From: Mycobacterium sp. DL99
Lineage (GTDB): Bacteria; Actinomycetota; Actinomycetes; Mycobacteriales; Mycobacteriaceae
Assembly (NCBI RefSeq): GCF_004762045.1
Contig: NZ_SJOM01000007.1
Location: 3,709,008-3,773,007 of the forward strand
Reading direction: 5' to 3'
DNA length: 64,000 nucleotides
Positions 9,736 to 18,043 of this stretch are shown here, one piece after another (positions within the stretch are counted from its first letter, which is position 1; the number at the start of each line of letters is the position of its first letter). The notes beneath the pieces are model-generated. The model ran no database searches and was not told the origin of the DNA. It saw only the letters and a list, made by a program, of their open reading frames with translations. Made by a program: the position numbers and the translations under genes.

Positions 9736-9765
9736 CCCGACAATCGATTTGAAAGGCAGGTGGTG

Positions 9766-11313
9766 ATGGCAGTCAGCTACGACCAGGGAACCGGAGCATC
9801 AGACTCCGCGCCCGGGCAGCGGCCGGCCACGTTGAAACGTGGAGCAATCGGTCTGGCCGGGGTGGTGTTCATGGTGGTCGCGTTCTCCGCGCCCATCACG
9901 GCGATGACCGGGAACCTTCCTGTCGCAGTAGGATTCGGCAACGGACTGGGCGCGCCGGGCGGGTTTGTGATCGCCACGATCGTCCTGTCCATCTTCAGCA
10001 TCGGGTTCGTCGCGCTGGCCCGTCACATCACGGCCGCAGGCGCGTTCTACACCTTCGTGTCCAGGGCCTGGTCCAAGGTTCCCGGCCTGGCCGCCGGCGT
10101 CATGCCCATGGTCACCTACATGACCATGGAGGCCGGCCTCGTCGGGATCTTCTCCGCATTCGCGGATCAGGCGTTCACCGCCCAGTTCGGGCTCGACCTG
10201 CCGTGGGAGATCTACGCCGTGGTGGCCCTGATCGCCATCGCGGCGCTGTCGCATTTCGACATCTCGGTAGCGGCAAAGGTTCTCGGTGTCGTGCTGGTGT
10301 GCGAGATCGGCATGCTGACGCTCACCGCCGTCGCCGGGCTGGCCCATCATCCCGACGGCATGAGCTTCACCTCGCTCAGCCCGCTGACCGCGCTCAACAC
10401 GAACGGAGTGGCCGGCGGCGTGGTCGGACTCGGTCTGCTGATGGCGTTCTGGTCATGGGTCGGATTCGAATCGACGGCCATCTACGGCGAGGAGTCCAAG
10501 GACCCGAAGCGCATCGTGCCGAGGGCCACCATGATCGCCGTGATCGGCATCGGCGTGTTCTACACCTTCATCTCCTGGGGCGTCGTGGTCGGCAACGGTC
10601 CGGCCAAGGCAGTCGAACTCGCATCCGGGCCAACCCCGTTCGACCTGCTCTACGCGCCCACCGAACAGTATCTGGGCCCCTGGGCGGTAACGGTTTTCGA
10701 GTGGCTGGTGGTCGGCGGGTCGTTCGCCTGCGCCTTGGCCATCCACAACTCCGCGGCCCGCTACCTGTTCGCATTCGGCCGTGACCGTCTGTTCTGGCAC
10801 CGGCTCGGAGAGGCGCATCCCAAACATGCCTCGCCGTGGATAGCCTCGCTGACCCAGACCGTGTTCGCGGCGGTGCTGGTGGCCATCTGCTCACTCACCC
10901 GATCCGACCCCTACGCAGACCTGTTCGTACTGGTGGCGATCCTGGCCACGCTGCTGTTGCTGATCGTGCAGACCATGTGTTCGATCGCGACCGTGATCTA
11001 CTTCCACGTCAAGAAGCAGCATCCCGAGACGGCCAGCTGGTGGCGGACCCTACTGGCCCCGATCATCGGTGGCCTCGGCATGGTCTACGTGATCTATCTG
11101 ATGGCCTCGAACATGCAGGCCGCCGCGGGCGCTGCCTCAGATACGTTGTTCTTCAAGGCCATTCCCTATCTCGTCGTAGGGCTGTTCGCCGGGTCGATGG
11201 CGGTGGCCCTGTATCTACGCAAGGCGCGTCCGGAGCTGTACGAGCGCATCGGCAGCACCATCTTCGACGATCACGAACCCGCCTGCGAACCGGATTGCCC
11301 CCCAGCCCGGTGA
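9766..11313 (+). CDS. APC-family amino acid/amine permease
   Basis: A 515-residue permease with about 12 to 14 membrane helices. The N-terminal GVVFMVVAFSAPITAMTGNLPVAVGFGNG is the unwound helix-1 substrate region of the amino acid-polyamine-organocation superfamily, and FWSWVGFESTAIYGEESKDP corresponds to its conserved central helix. It should import an amino acid or amine by cation symport. ATG 9766 is chosen because AAAGG at 9752-9756 is well spaced; GTG codons at 9760 and 9763 are too close. The C-terminus has a Cys/acidic tail (DDHEPACEPDCPPAR). It carries operator copy A and so appears co-regulated with the catabolic operon. Confidence 0.92.
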   Translation: MAVSYDQGTGASDSAPGQRPATLKRGAIGLAGVVFMVVAFSAPITAMTGNLPVAVGFGNGLGAPGGFVIATIVLSIFSIGFVALARHITAAGAFYTFVSRAWSKVPGLAAGVMPMVTYMTMEAGLVGIFSAFADQAFTAQFGLDLPWEIYAVVALIAIAALSHFDISVAAKVLGVVLVCEIGMLTLTAVAGLAHHPDGMSFTSLSPLTALNTNGVAGGVVGLGLLMAFWSWVGFESTAIYGEESKDPKRIVPRATMIAVIGIGVFYTFISWGVVVGNGPAKAVELASGPTPFDLLYAPTEQYLGPWAVTVFEWLVVGGSFACALAIHNSAARYLFAFGRDRLFWHRLGEAHPKHASPWIASLTQTVFAAVLVAICSLTRSDPYADLFVLVAILATLLLLIVQTMCSIATVIYFHVKKQHPETASWWRTLLAPIIGGLGMVYVIYLMASNMQAAAGAASDTLFFKAIPYLVVGLFAGSMAVALYLRKARPELYERIGSTIFDDHEPACEPDCPPAR

Positions 11314-11322
11314 CGCAGGCGA

Positions 11323-11365
11323 GCGCTCGGTGCGACCCACCCCTCCATCGGGTCGCACCGAGCGC
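11323..11365. terminator. Bidirectional hairpin between permease and regulator
   Basis: GCGCTCGGTGCGACCC and GGGTCGCACCGAGCGC form a perfect 16-bp stem with an 11-nt loop, placed between two convergent genes. No U-run follows, which is common for mycobacterial hairpin terminators. Confidence 0.75.
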
Positions 11366-11386
11366 ACCCATTCCTCAGAGAACGGG

Positions 11387-12121
11387 TCAGCGCTTGAGCC
11401 ACGACTCGACGGTATGCCGGGTGTCGTTGATGTGGGCCTCCATCCGTGCGGCGGCCAACTCCGGGTCCCGGTTGTCGATCGCCTCGAGGATCGACTCGTG
11501 ATAGTCGTTGGCGTTGGGTTCCAGGCGTCCGAAGATCGCACCGACCGGCAGCCACATCCTGCGGCGCGCATCCGCGACGGCGTCCAGCAGGCGGTCGTTC
11601 TGTGCGGCCTGCGCGATACCGAGGTGAAATGCCGAGTCCAGGGTTTGGAAGTCGGTGGTGTGCTGAGCCGACTGGTCGTCCATCGCGGTCTGCAGTGCGG
11701 ACTGCATCCCGTTGAGCAGCTTGTAGAGCTCGGTCAGATCGGTGGCACGACGGCGGTCGGCGGCCAGCCGGGTGGCACCGGTCTCGACGATGATTCGGTA
11801 GTCGAACGCATCGCGGACCTCACGCTTGTTGCGGCGCATCTCCCGGCGCATCTCAGCCGGGTCGTACACCGGCGCCTGAACGGTGAAGCCACCGCCCCGT
11901 CCGCGCCGGACCGCGATCAACCCCTCGCGTTCCAGCACACCGACGGCAGTGCGCACGGTGGTGCGGGAGACGTCGAGCATGTCGGAGAGTTCACGTTCGG
12001 TTGGCAACCGGTCACCAGGACGGAACTGCCCGAGCTCCAGGGCCCGGCGCATCTGGTCGACGACCAGCTCATGGGCCGGAATCTGGCGGACCGGACCCAA
12101 AGCTGACTTGGTTGCTGACAT
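11387..12121 (-). CDS. FadR-type GntR transcriptional regulator of island 1
   Basis: A 244-residue regulator with an N-terminal winged helix (RPGDRLPTERELSDMLDVSR, then TTVRTAVGVLEREGLIAVRRGRGGGFTV) and a C-terminal all-helical FCD ligand domain (FDYRIIVETGATRLAADRR and DSAFHLGIAQAAQNDRLL). The FCD motif residues D, H and the later H suggest a metal-assisted acid ligand. ATG 12121 has AAGGGGG about 8 nt upstream and is preferred over a start 26 codons earlier. It is divergent from the SDR/ligase operon across a 172-bp region containing operator copy B. It probably represses that operon, the permease and the monooxygenase until a pathway intermediate binds. Confidence 0.9.
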   Translation of the reverse strand: MSATKSALGPVRQIPAHELVVDQMRRALELGQFRPGDRLPTERELSDMLDVSRTTVRTAVGVLEREGLIAVRRGRGGGFTVQAPVYDPAEMRREMRRNKREVRDAFDYRIIVETGATRLAADRRRATDLTELYKLLNGMQSALQTAMDDQSAQHTTDFQTLDSAFHLGIAQAAQNDRLLDAVADARRRMWLPVGAIFGRLEPNANDYHESILEAIDNRDPELAAARMEAHINDTRHTVESWLKR

Positions 12122-12191
12122 GCGTACCCCCTTCTGGTGCACCAACGCTACCCCACCACCCCCGGCAGCCGAATGTATTTGCCTTGCCCAA

Positions 12192-12197
12192 TAGACC
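12192..12197. promoter_or_regulatory. Operator half-site TAGACC near the regulator gene
   Basis: TAGACC within AATAGACCATTGG repeats one operator arm and lies about 70 bp upstream of the regulator start, 15 bp from operator copy B. It could serve autoregulation. Confidence 0.3.
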
Positions 12198-12211
12198 ATT
12201 GGATTTTTAAA

Positions 12212-12228
12212 GTCCTAAATACTTGACC
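12212..12228. promoter_or_regulatory. Operator copy B, GTCCTA-N5-TTGACC
   Basis: GTCCTAAATACTTGACC shares its core with copy C: TAAATACTKGACC is followed in both by TWTAGKYCTTT. The right arm doubles as a -35-like TTGACC (12223-12228), with GAAACT (12246-12251) 17 nt downstream as a candidate -10 for the SDR operon. It lies in the shared regulatory region of the regulator and operon. Confidence 0.7.
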
Positions 12229-12293
12229 TTTAGGCCTTTTGGCATGAAACTTGGTGCAGTCCAGGGCAGCTGACCACTCGAAGGGATCGTGGA

Positions 12294-13334
12294 TTGACTA
12301 ACAAGGTGATCGTCACGGGCGGCGCCGGCGTGATCGGACAAGCGATCTGCCGACGCCTGCTGCAGAGCGACTATGTGCCCGTGGCAGCGGATCTGAAACC
12401 TGCCGTCGACGAACTCGACCTCCACGAGGCGGGCCTCGACGGCGCCCTCGCGGTGGCGATGGATGTTTCCGACCGTGGCAGTGTGGCCGAGGCGGTGGGT
12501 TCGGTGATCGCCGATGGTGAGACGGTGGCCGGTTTGGTGAATTGCGCTGGGATCCTGCGTGATTCGTTTCTCGGTAGATCAACGACGTTGACCTACAGCG
12601 GCGCCAACGCGGTGGTCACCGGCGCCGCATCAGGCATCGGAGCCGCCACCGCAGCCACGCTCATGTCCGCCGGGATCCGGACCATCCGGCTGGACATCCG
12701 CCAACCCGACCCGGACCCGCGCTACGGCGAGGACCTACAGGTCTGCTGCGCCGCCGACGTCCGCGACCCCGGCGTGGTGGCGGTGCTGCAGGCCCGCGGC
12801 GTCGACACCACAGCCATCAGCTACCTGGTCAACTGTGCGGGCATCATCGACAACACCGGGTTCACCGGGGTGACCCGCGAGCAGTGGACCCGCTGTCTGG
12901 AGGTCAACCTGATCGGTGCCTACAACCTGATCGATGCCCTGACCCCGTCGCTGCGGGCCGGCGGCGCCGGTGCCGTCGTCAACATCACCTCGATCGAAGC
13001 GCACCGGGTGATCGCGCTGTCCGACCCGGACCCCACGCCTCAGTACGCCGCATCCAAGGCCGGATTGCGGATGCTCACCCAGACCAGTGCCCGCGCGCTG
13101 GCGGCCGACGGAGTTCGGGTAAACAGCGTCTCCCCCGGTTTCGTGGCGACGCCGATGGCCGCCACCCACGGCGACACGAGCAGTCTGCCGCCGACACTGG
13201 CAACACGCGTGCCGGCCGGCCGATTCGCGAGGCCGGACGAGATCGCCTCGGCCGCAGCCTTTCTGCTCAGCGACCAGGCGACCTACATCACCGGGTCCGA
13301 CCTGCGGGTCGACGGCGGGTTCGAACTGACGTGA
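12294..13334 (+). CDS. Short-chain dehydrogenase with a duplicated partial N-terminal domain
   Basis: A 346-residue chimera. Residues ~1-95 are the front half of one SDR: the nucleotide loop TGGAGVIG, then VAMDVSD and the VNCAGILRDSF strand, ending abruptly. Residues ~105-346 form a second, complete SDR: TGAASGIG, VNCAGI, NITSIEAH, catalytic Tyr/Lys in YAASKAG, and DLRVDGGFELT. The second unit should be the active NAD(P)-dependent oxidoreductase; the first lacks YxxxK and the substrate loop. TTG 12294 has AAGGGA 7 nt upstream. It is the first gene of the operon and overlaps the next by 4 nt. The fusion may be a deletion between tandem SDR genes. Confidence 0.82.
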   Translation: MTNKVIVTGGAGVIGQAICRRLLQSDYVPVAADLKPAVDELDLHEAGLDGALAVAMDVSDRGSVAEAVGSVIADGETVAGLVNCAGILRDSFLGRSTTLTYSGANAVVTGAASGIGAATAATLMSAGIRTIRLDIRQPDPDPRYGEDLQVCCAADVRDPGVVAVLQARGVDTTAISYLVNCAGIIDNTGFTGVTREQWTRCLEVNLIGAYNLIDALTPSLRAGGAGAVVNITSIEAHRVIALSDPDPTPQYAASKAGLRMLTQTSARALAADGVRVNSVSPGFVATPMAATHGDTSSLPPTLATRVPAGRFARPDEIASAAAFLLSDQATYITGSDLRVDGGFELT

Positions 13335-14410
13335 ACGCCCCGTCCCCGAAACCGGCGGTCGTATTCTACGAACCCTCGCTTCGCCGCAATGCCCGCGCCG
13401 GAAGCTGGGCCGAGTTGGCCCGCGGCACCTTCCGCACCGCCATCGAGCATGTGCAGCGCCAGGATTGGGAGGCCGCGGCGCAACTCGTCGAGGTCTCGGC
13501 CGTCGAAGCCGACGAACTGCGCGACATCTACGACCGCTGGCCCGAGGCCACATCGCAGTGGATCCTCGACCACCGGGTCGCCCAGACCGACCTGGATGCC
13601 GCGGTGGCCCGGCTCGCCGGTCTGGTCGGGCCTCGGGCGATGGCCGGAATCGGGGCCGAGTGGCCGGACTACACCGACGCCGTCGCCCGGGCTGCCGGCG
13701 CCTGCCGGGATCAGGATCCCGCCGCCGGCGATCTGATCGAGTCCGCGCGACGGGTGTGGCAGCAGATCCATGACCGGGCCGTGGACCGGGTGGCCGGCAT
13801 GGTCGACATCGCGGTCAAGCTGGTCGGCGAATCCTCTCTCGGGCAGCTGTGGGACTTCCTGATGGGTGACTGGTACGAAATCCATGCCCGCCGTTACTCA
13901 TTGGACAACCAACCGTGGACTGACTCGGCGCACCAGCTGATGGTGGCGATTGTCGACGGTTTCCACGCGCACCTGACCGGAACGGGCCGCCAGGGCGACA
14001 TCGAGCTGATCGAGGAACCCGGCCGCACCGGTTTCCGCTTCGCTCCCTGCGGATCGGGCGGCCGGGCGCTGGACGGCCGCATCACCGATGGCGTCCCGCG
14101 GTCCGGCGCCCCGTTCGAATACGCCGTCACCACCGAGCCGCACGACTGGGCCTGGAACACCGTCGGCATCTGTTCGTACTGCGTGCACTGCTGCCAGCTG
14201 AACGAGGTGATGCCGATCGATCGGCTGGGCTACCCCACCCGGGTCATCGACCCGCCGACATGGACGCCTGAGCGGCCGGCGACCTCGTGCACGTGGTGGG
14301 TCTACCACGATCCCGCCGACGTACCCGACCACGTCTACCGCCGGGTCGGCCGCGACCCAGCGGTGCGACCGAGCCCGACAACGAGTATCAGGAGTACGCA
14401 GCATGACTGA
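13331..14410 (+). CDS. Unrecognised Cys-rich protein in the ligase operon
   Basis: A 359-residue soluble protein I do not recognise. The N-terminal ~170 residues are helical and rich in Ala, Arg and Trp (QDWEAAAQLVEVSAVEADEL). The C-terminal half is rich in aromatics and has GICSYCVHCCQLNEVMPID, a dense Cys/His cluster (C-x2-C-x-H-C-C), followed by SCTWWVYHDPADVP. This suggests a metal site or a redox-active thiol centre. GTG 13331 overlaps the SDR stop, and the last 8 nt overlap the GS-like gene, so it is translationally coupled on both sides and probably acts in the same pathway. No signal peptide or membrane helix is seen. Confidence 0.75.
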   Translation: MNAPSPKPAVVFYEPSLRRNARAGSWAELARGTFRTAIEHVQRQDWEAAAQLVEVSAVEADELRDIYDRWPEATSQWILDHRVAQTDLDAAVARLAGLVGPRAMAGIGAEWPDYTDAVARAAGACRDQDPAAGDLIESARRVWQQIHDRAVDRVAGMVDIAVKLVGESSLGQLWDFLMGDWYEIHARRYSLDNQPWTDSAHQLMVAIVDGFHAHLTGTGRQGDIELIEEPGRTGFRFAPCGSGGRALDGRITDGVPRSGAPFEYAVTTEPHDWAWNTVGICSYCVHCCQLNEVMPIDRLGYPTRVIDPPTWTPERPATSCTWWVYHDPADVPDHVYRRVGRDPAVRPSPTTSIRSTQHD

Positions 14411-15692
14411 CACCGTGGCAACGACGCAGCTCGAGGTCGCCGATTACGATCTGGGACTGCGCGGCAAGCTGATCCGTTCGACCAAGACCTACGGCTCGTC
14501 GGGCCTGGCGTTCTGCACGATCGTGTACGGGCTGTCTCTCACCGACGACGTCACCGATACCCCGTTCAGCAACGCGGCCAACGGCTATCCCGACGCACTG
14601 CTGGTCCCCGATGAATCCACTCGCATCGCGCTGCCCTGGCGACCCGGGACCGACGCGGTGATCGCTGAACTCGTCGACGCCGACCGCCGGCCGCTCGATC
14701 TGTCGCCCCGAGCCGTGCTGGGTAGTCTCGTCGACCGCTACGGCGACCTTGATCTGGACCCGGTGCTTGGCTTCGAGTACGAGATGTGGATCTTCGAGGC
14801 CGGCGACTCCCCCACGGCCCTGCTGCCCGGTTTCACGCCCCGCGGCCGCACCGAGAACGCCTACAGCCTCACCCGAGGTGCCGAGATACACAGTCTGGCA
14901 ACAGAGTTCATCAACCGGATGGACCAGGTCGGCATCGAAGTGGAGATGTTCCACACCGAACTCGGTCCCGGATTCTTCGAGTTCACCCTGGCCCCCGCAC
15001 CCGCTGTCCAGGCCGCCGACAACGCCGTGCGAGCCCGCCAATATCTGCGTGACCTGTGCGCCGAGCGTGGCATGCACGCGAGCTTCATGGCCAAGCCCTT
15101 CGCCGACAAGTCGGGGGCCGGCGGACACGTACATTCCAGCCTGAACCGCGACGGGGTCAATATCTTCGCCGATCCGTCGGGGTCACTGTCCGCCGAGGGC
15201 AGCCACTACCTCGCCGGGCTGCTGGACGGAATGGCCGACACCGTGCTCATGCTCAACCCGAATATCAACTCCTATAAGCGCATCGACCCGGAGATGTTCA
15301 CCCCCACCGCCGCCACCTGGGGTTACGACGACCGCAGCACCGCTGCCCGCGTTCTGCTTCCCAACCGGAAATCGGCCCGGGTCGAGCACCGCAGGCCCGG
15401 CGCCGACGCCAACCCTTATGTCGTCGGGGCCGCACTGCTGGCCGCCGGTCTGCACGGTCTGACCAGCGAGCTCCCGCTACCGGACCCCGACGCCGAACCT
15501 GCCGAGCTGCCCGGGGACCTGGGCAGCGCGCTGGCCCAGTTCGAGAACTCCGCCTGGGCGGCTGACCTGCTGGGCAAGACGTTCTGCACCTCCTTCGCCG
15601 CCACCCGGCGAGCCGAGATGGAACGCTATGAACAGTGGTTGCGCACCACGATCACCACATGGGAACTGCATCGACACCTGGAGCACCAATGA
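14403..15692 (+). CDS. GS-like gamma-glutamyl-amine ligase, first of a tandem pair
   Basis: A 429-residue member of the glutamine synthetase superfamily, class close to PuuA-type ligases. The family motifs are present: EYEMW (metal Glu pair), ELGPGFFEF, KPFADKSGAGGHVHSS (ATP/His loop), NINSYKRIDPEMF, and RVEHRRPGADANPYVV. There is no adenylylation Tyr loop of true GlnA. It probably joins L-glutamate to an amine using ATP. The N-terminus (to about residue 100) differs from the neighbouring paralogue, suggesting a distinct substrate. It overlaps its neighbours at both ends (8 nt upstream, 4 nt downstream). The amine cannot be named from sequence. Confidence 0.85.
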   Translation: MTDTVATTQLEVADYDLGLRGKLIRSTKTYGSSGLAFCTIVYGLSLTDDVTDTPFSNAANGYPDALLVPDESTRIALPWRPGTDAVIAELVDADRRPLDLSPRAVLGSLVDRYGDLDLDPVLGFEYEMWIFEAGDSPTALLPGFTPRGRTENAYSLTRGAEIHSLATEFINRMDQVGIEVEMFHTELGPGFFEFTLAPAPAVQAADNAVRARQYLRDLCAERGMHASFMAKPFADKSGAGGHVHSSLNRDGVNIFADPSGSLSAEGSHYLAGLLDGMADTVLMLNPNINSYKRIDPEMFTPTAATWGYDDRSTAARVLLPNRKSARVEHRRPGADANPYVVGAALLAAGLHGLTSELPLPDPDAEPAELPGDLGSALAQFENSAWAADLLGKTFCTSFAATRRAEMERYEQWLRTTITTWELHRHLEHQ

Positions 15693-17068
15693 GCACCACG
15701 CCATCCGTGTTGACCCTCGACCGGTTCGAGGAGCTGGCCGCCGCCGGCGAGATCACCACGGTGATCTGCGCCGCGCCCGACCCCTACGGGCGCCTGGTCG
15801 GCAAGCGGCTGACCATTCCGGCCTTCCGGAGCCTGGGCCTGCAGGGCAGCGGCGTCAACGCCAGCAGCTTCATCTTCGGGGTCGATCTGGAGATGAACCC
15901 GCTGGACCTTCCGGTGTCCAACGCCGACAACGGCTGGGTGGACATCCGGCTGGTTCCGGATCTGGCGACGCTGCGCAGGGTCCCGTGGGAGCCGTCGGCC
16001 GCCCTGGTGATCTGCGACGCCTATCCCATGGACTCCGACGAGCCGCTCGCCGTGGCACCGCGCACCATCCTGCGCAACCAGCTGGCCCGGGCCCGGCAGC
16101 ACGGGCTGTCGTTCAAGTTCGCCTCCGAGCTCGAGTTCTATCTGGCCGCCACGCCGCCGAGGCAGGCCTGGGAGCTGGGCTATCAGAACCTCAAGATGAT
16201 GTCGGACTACCGCTCGGACTATCAGATGATCCAGTCCGCGCGTGACGACTGGTTCATCGAGCGGATCCGCAACCAGATGCCGGAATTCGGTGTGTCCGTG
16301 GAGTCCTCGAAGCCCGAGTGGGGTTTGGGGCAGCAGGAGGTCACCCTCGACTACTGCGACGCGCTGGAGATGGCCGATCGGCACGTCCTGTTCAAGTACG
16401 GCGTCAAGCAGCTGGCACACGCGGCCGATCTGACGGTCACCTTCATGGCCAAGCCCAAGATCGACGAGGTCGGCTCGTCCTGTCACCTCCACGTCAGCCT
16501 GTGGTCCGCCGACGGCTCCGAGCCGCTGTGCTGGGCCGACGACCGGCACGGGATGTCGCAACGGTTCGGCTCGTTCGTCGCGGGCCAGTTGCATCACGCG
16601 GCCGAGATCAGTCTGATGTTCGCGCCGACCATCAACTCCTACAAGCGATTCCAGCCCGACCAGTTCGCCGGGACCGCCATTGCGCTGGGCGAGGACAATC
16701 GTTCGTGCGCGTTCCGGTTGGTCGGCTCCGGTCCGTCGTACCGGGTCGAGAACCGGATCCCGGGCGCCGACGTCAACCCCTACTACGCCTACGCCGCCAC
16801 CATCGCGGCGGGCCTCGACGGGCTGGATCATGAGATGGCCGTTCCCGAGATCTTCAACGGGAATGCCTGGACCGGCGACGACATCCGCACCGTGCCCACC
16901 TCGTTGCACCGCTCCATCGACCTGTTCGCCGAGAGCAAGATGGCCCGCGCGGCCTTCGGCGACGAGGTCTTCGAGCACCTCTTGGCCTCTGCCCAAAGCG
17001 AATTGGAGGCCTTCGACTCCCACACCGTGACCGATTGGGAGTCCCGCCGCTACTACGAACGCGTCTAG
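15689..17068 (+). CDS. GS-like gamma-glutamyl-amine ligase, second of a tandem pair
   Basis: A 459-residue glutamine-synthetase-fold ligase beginning at ATG 15689 in an ATGA overlap with the first ligase; an in-frame start 18 codons earlier lies inside that gene and was rejected. Motifs include ASELEFYLA, SSKPEWGLGQQEVTLDYCDAL, FMAKPKIDEVGSSCHLHVSLW, INSYKRFQPDQFAG and RVENRIPGADVNPYYAYAAT. It is clearly divergent from the first ligase. The pair could form a hetero-oligomer or act on successive substrates. By family knowledge it should form a gamma-glutamyl amide from glutamate, ATP and an amine. The gene is followed after 30 bp by a hydrolase. Confidence 0.87.
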   Translation: MSTTPSVLTLDRFEELAAAGEITTVICAAPDPYGRLVGKRLTIPAFRSLGLQGSGVNASSFIFGVDLEMNPLDLPVSNADNGWVDIRLVPDLATLRRVPWEPSAALVICDAYPMDSDEPLAVAPRTILRNQLARARQHGLSFKFASELEFYLAATPPRQAWELGYQNLKMMSDYRSDYQMIQSARDDWFIERIRNQMPEFGVSVESSKPEWGLGQQEVTLDYCDALEMADRHVLFKYGVKQLAHAADLTVTFMAKPKIDEVGSSCHLHVSLWSADGSEPLCWADDRHGMSQRFGSFVAGQLHHAAEISLMFAPTINSYKRFQPDQFAGTAIALGEDNRSCAFRLVGSGPSYRVENRIPGADVNPYYAYAATIAAGLDGLDHEMAVPEIFNGNAWTGDDIRTVPTSLHRSIDLFAESKMARAAFGDEVFEHLLASAQSELEAFDSHTVTDWESRRYYERV

Positions 17069-17098
17069 TACGCCAACCCACCGACACACAGGAGAACC

Positions 17099-18043
17099 AT
17101 GCCGATCGACCCCATCGCCCAGAAGATGCTCGACGACTCCAAGGCCTCCGGCCGCCCCAACGCCCACCTGCTGCCGGTGCCCACCGCCCGGGAGAACTTC
17201 GAGAACACCTTCGCCGCACTGGCCAAACCCGCCGTGCACCGCGTCGTGGACCTCACCATCGGAACCCGTGACGGCGTAGGCATCCCCGGCCGGCTCTATC
17301 TGCCCACGGATGCCGCCGACCTGCCCCTGACGGTGTACTACCACGGCGGCGGCTGGCTGCTGGGCAGCGTGGACTCCCATGACGCCGCCACCCGGCTGCT
17401 GGCCAATGCCTCGGGCAGTGCCGTGCTTTCGGTCGGCTACCGGCGCGGCCCCGAAGCACGCTTCCCCACCGCCGTCAACGACGCGATCGACGCCGTCGAA
17501 TGGGCCCGCAACCCGCAGTCCGGACTCGGCGTCGATGTCAGCCGGATCGCGGTGGCCGGCGACAGCGCGGGCGGCAATCTCGCGGCGGCGGTCGCGCTGC
17601 ACTACCGCGACGCCGGGGACCCGGTGCTGCGCCATCAGCTGCTGGTCTACCCCGTCACCACCACCGACCTGGTCCGCGGTATGGACCCCGAATACGACGG
17701 CGTGATGCTCGAACGCGATGAGCTGCAATGGCATCAGGACAATTACCTGCCCGGTGCGGACGCCGCGTCGGACCCGCGGGTCAACGTCCTCGACGCCGAC
17801 CTGTCCGGACTCCCCGCCGCCACCATCGTCCTGGCCGAATGCGATCCGATCCGCCCGCAGGGCGAGCTGTACGAAAGCGCGCTGCGTGCCGCCGGGGTAG
17901 CGGTTTGCAGTCACCGGACACCGGGCATGGTGCACGGATTCTTCGGTCTCGACGAGGTGTTCCCGACCGCCACCCCCGCCATGACCTTCGCCGGGCAGCG
18001 GCTGGCCGACGCACTGGCGCTGACCGAGCAGCCGGCCCGATGA
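17099..18043 (+). CDS. Alpha/beta hydrolase, hormone-sensitive lipase family
   Basis: A 314-residue esterase-type hydrolase. It has the oxyanion-hole motif YYHGGGWLLGS, the nucleophile elbow GDSAGGNLAAAVALHYRD, a catalytic Asp region (LAECDPIRPQGE) and the catalytic His in GMVHGFFGLDEV. The family cleaves short carboxyl esters and sometimes amides or lactones. In this operon it could open an ester or lactone made by the Baeyer-Villiger monooxygenase, which is an inference from context. AGGAGAACC precedes ATG 17099. Its last 4 nt overlap the following SDR gene. Confidence 0.9.
   Translation: MPIDPIAQKMLDDSKASGRPNAHLLPVPTARENFENTFAALAKPAVHRVVDLTIGTRDGVGIPGRLYLPTDAADLPLTVYYHGGGWLLGSVDSHDAATRLLANASGSAVLSVGYRRGPEARFPTAVNDAIDAVEWARNPQSGLGVDVSRIAVAGDSAGGNLAAAVALHYRDAGDPVLRHQLLVYPVTTTDLVRGMDPEYDGVMLERDELQWHQDNYLPGADAASDPRVNVLDADLSGLPAATIVLAECDPIRPQGELYESALRAAGVAVCSHRTPGMVHGFFGLDEVFPTATPAMTFAGQRLADALALTEQPAR

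Noticed and set aside
13331-14410. A start of this frame far upstream at 12884
   Set aside because: The upstream part lies inside the SDR gene in another frame and reads as Arg-rich shadow. GTG 13331 fits an overlap start.
15626-17935. Long frame antisense to the second ligase and hydrolase
   Set aside because: Low-complexity composition and no motif. Both genes on the plus strand are well supported and tightly coupled.
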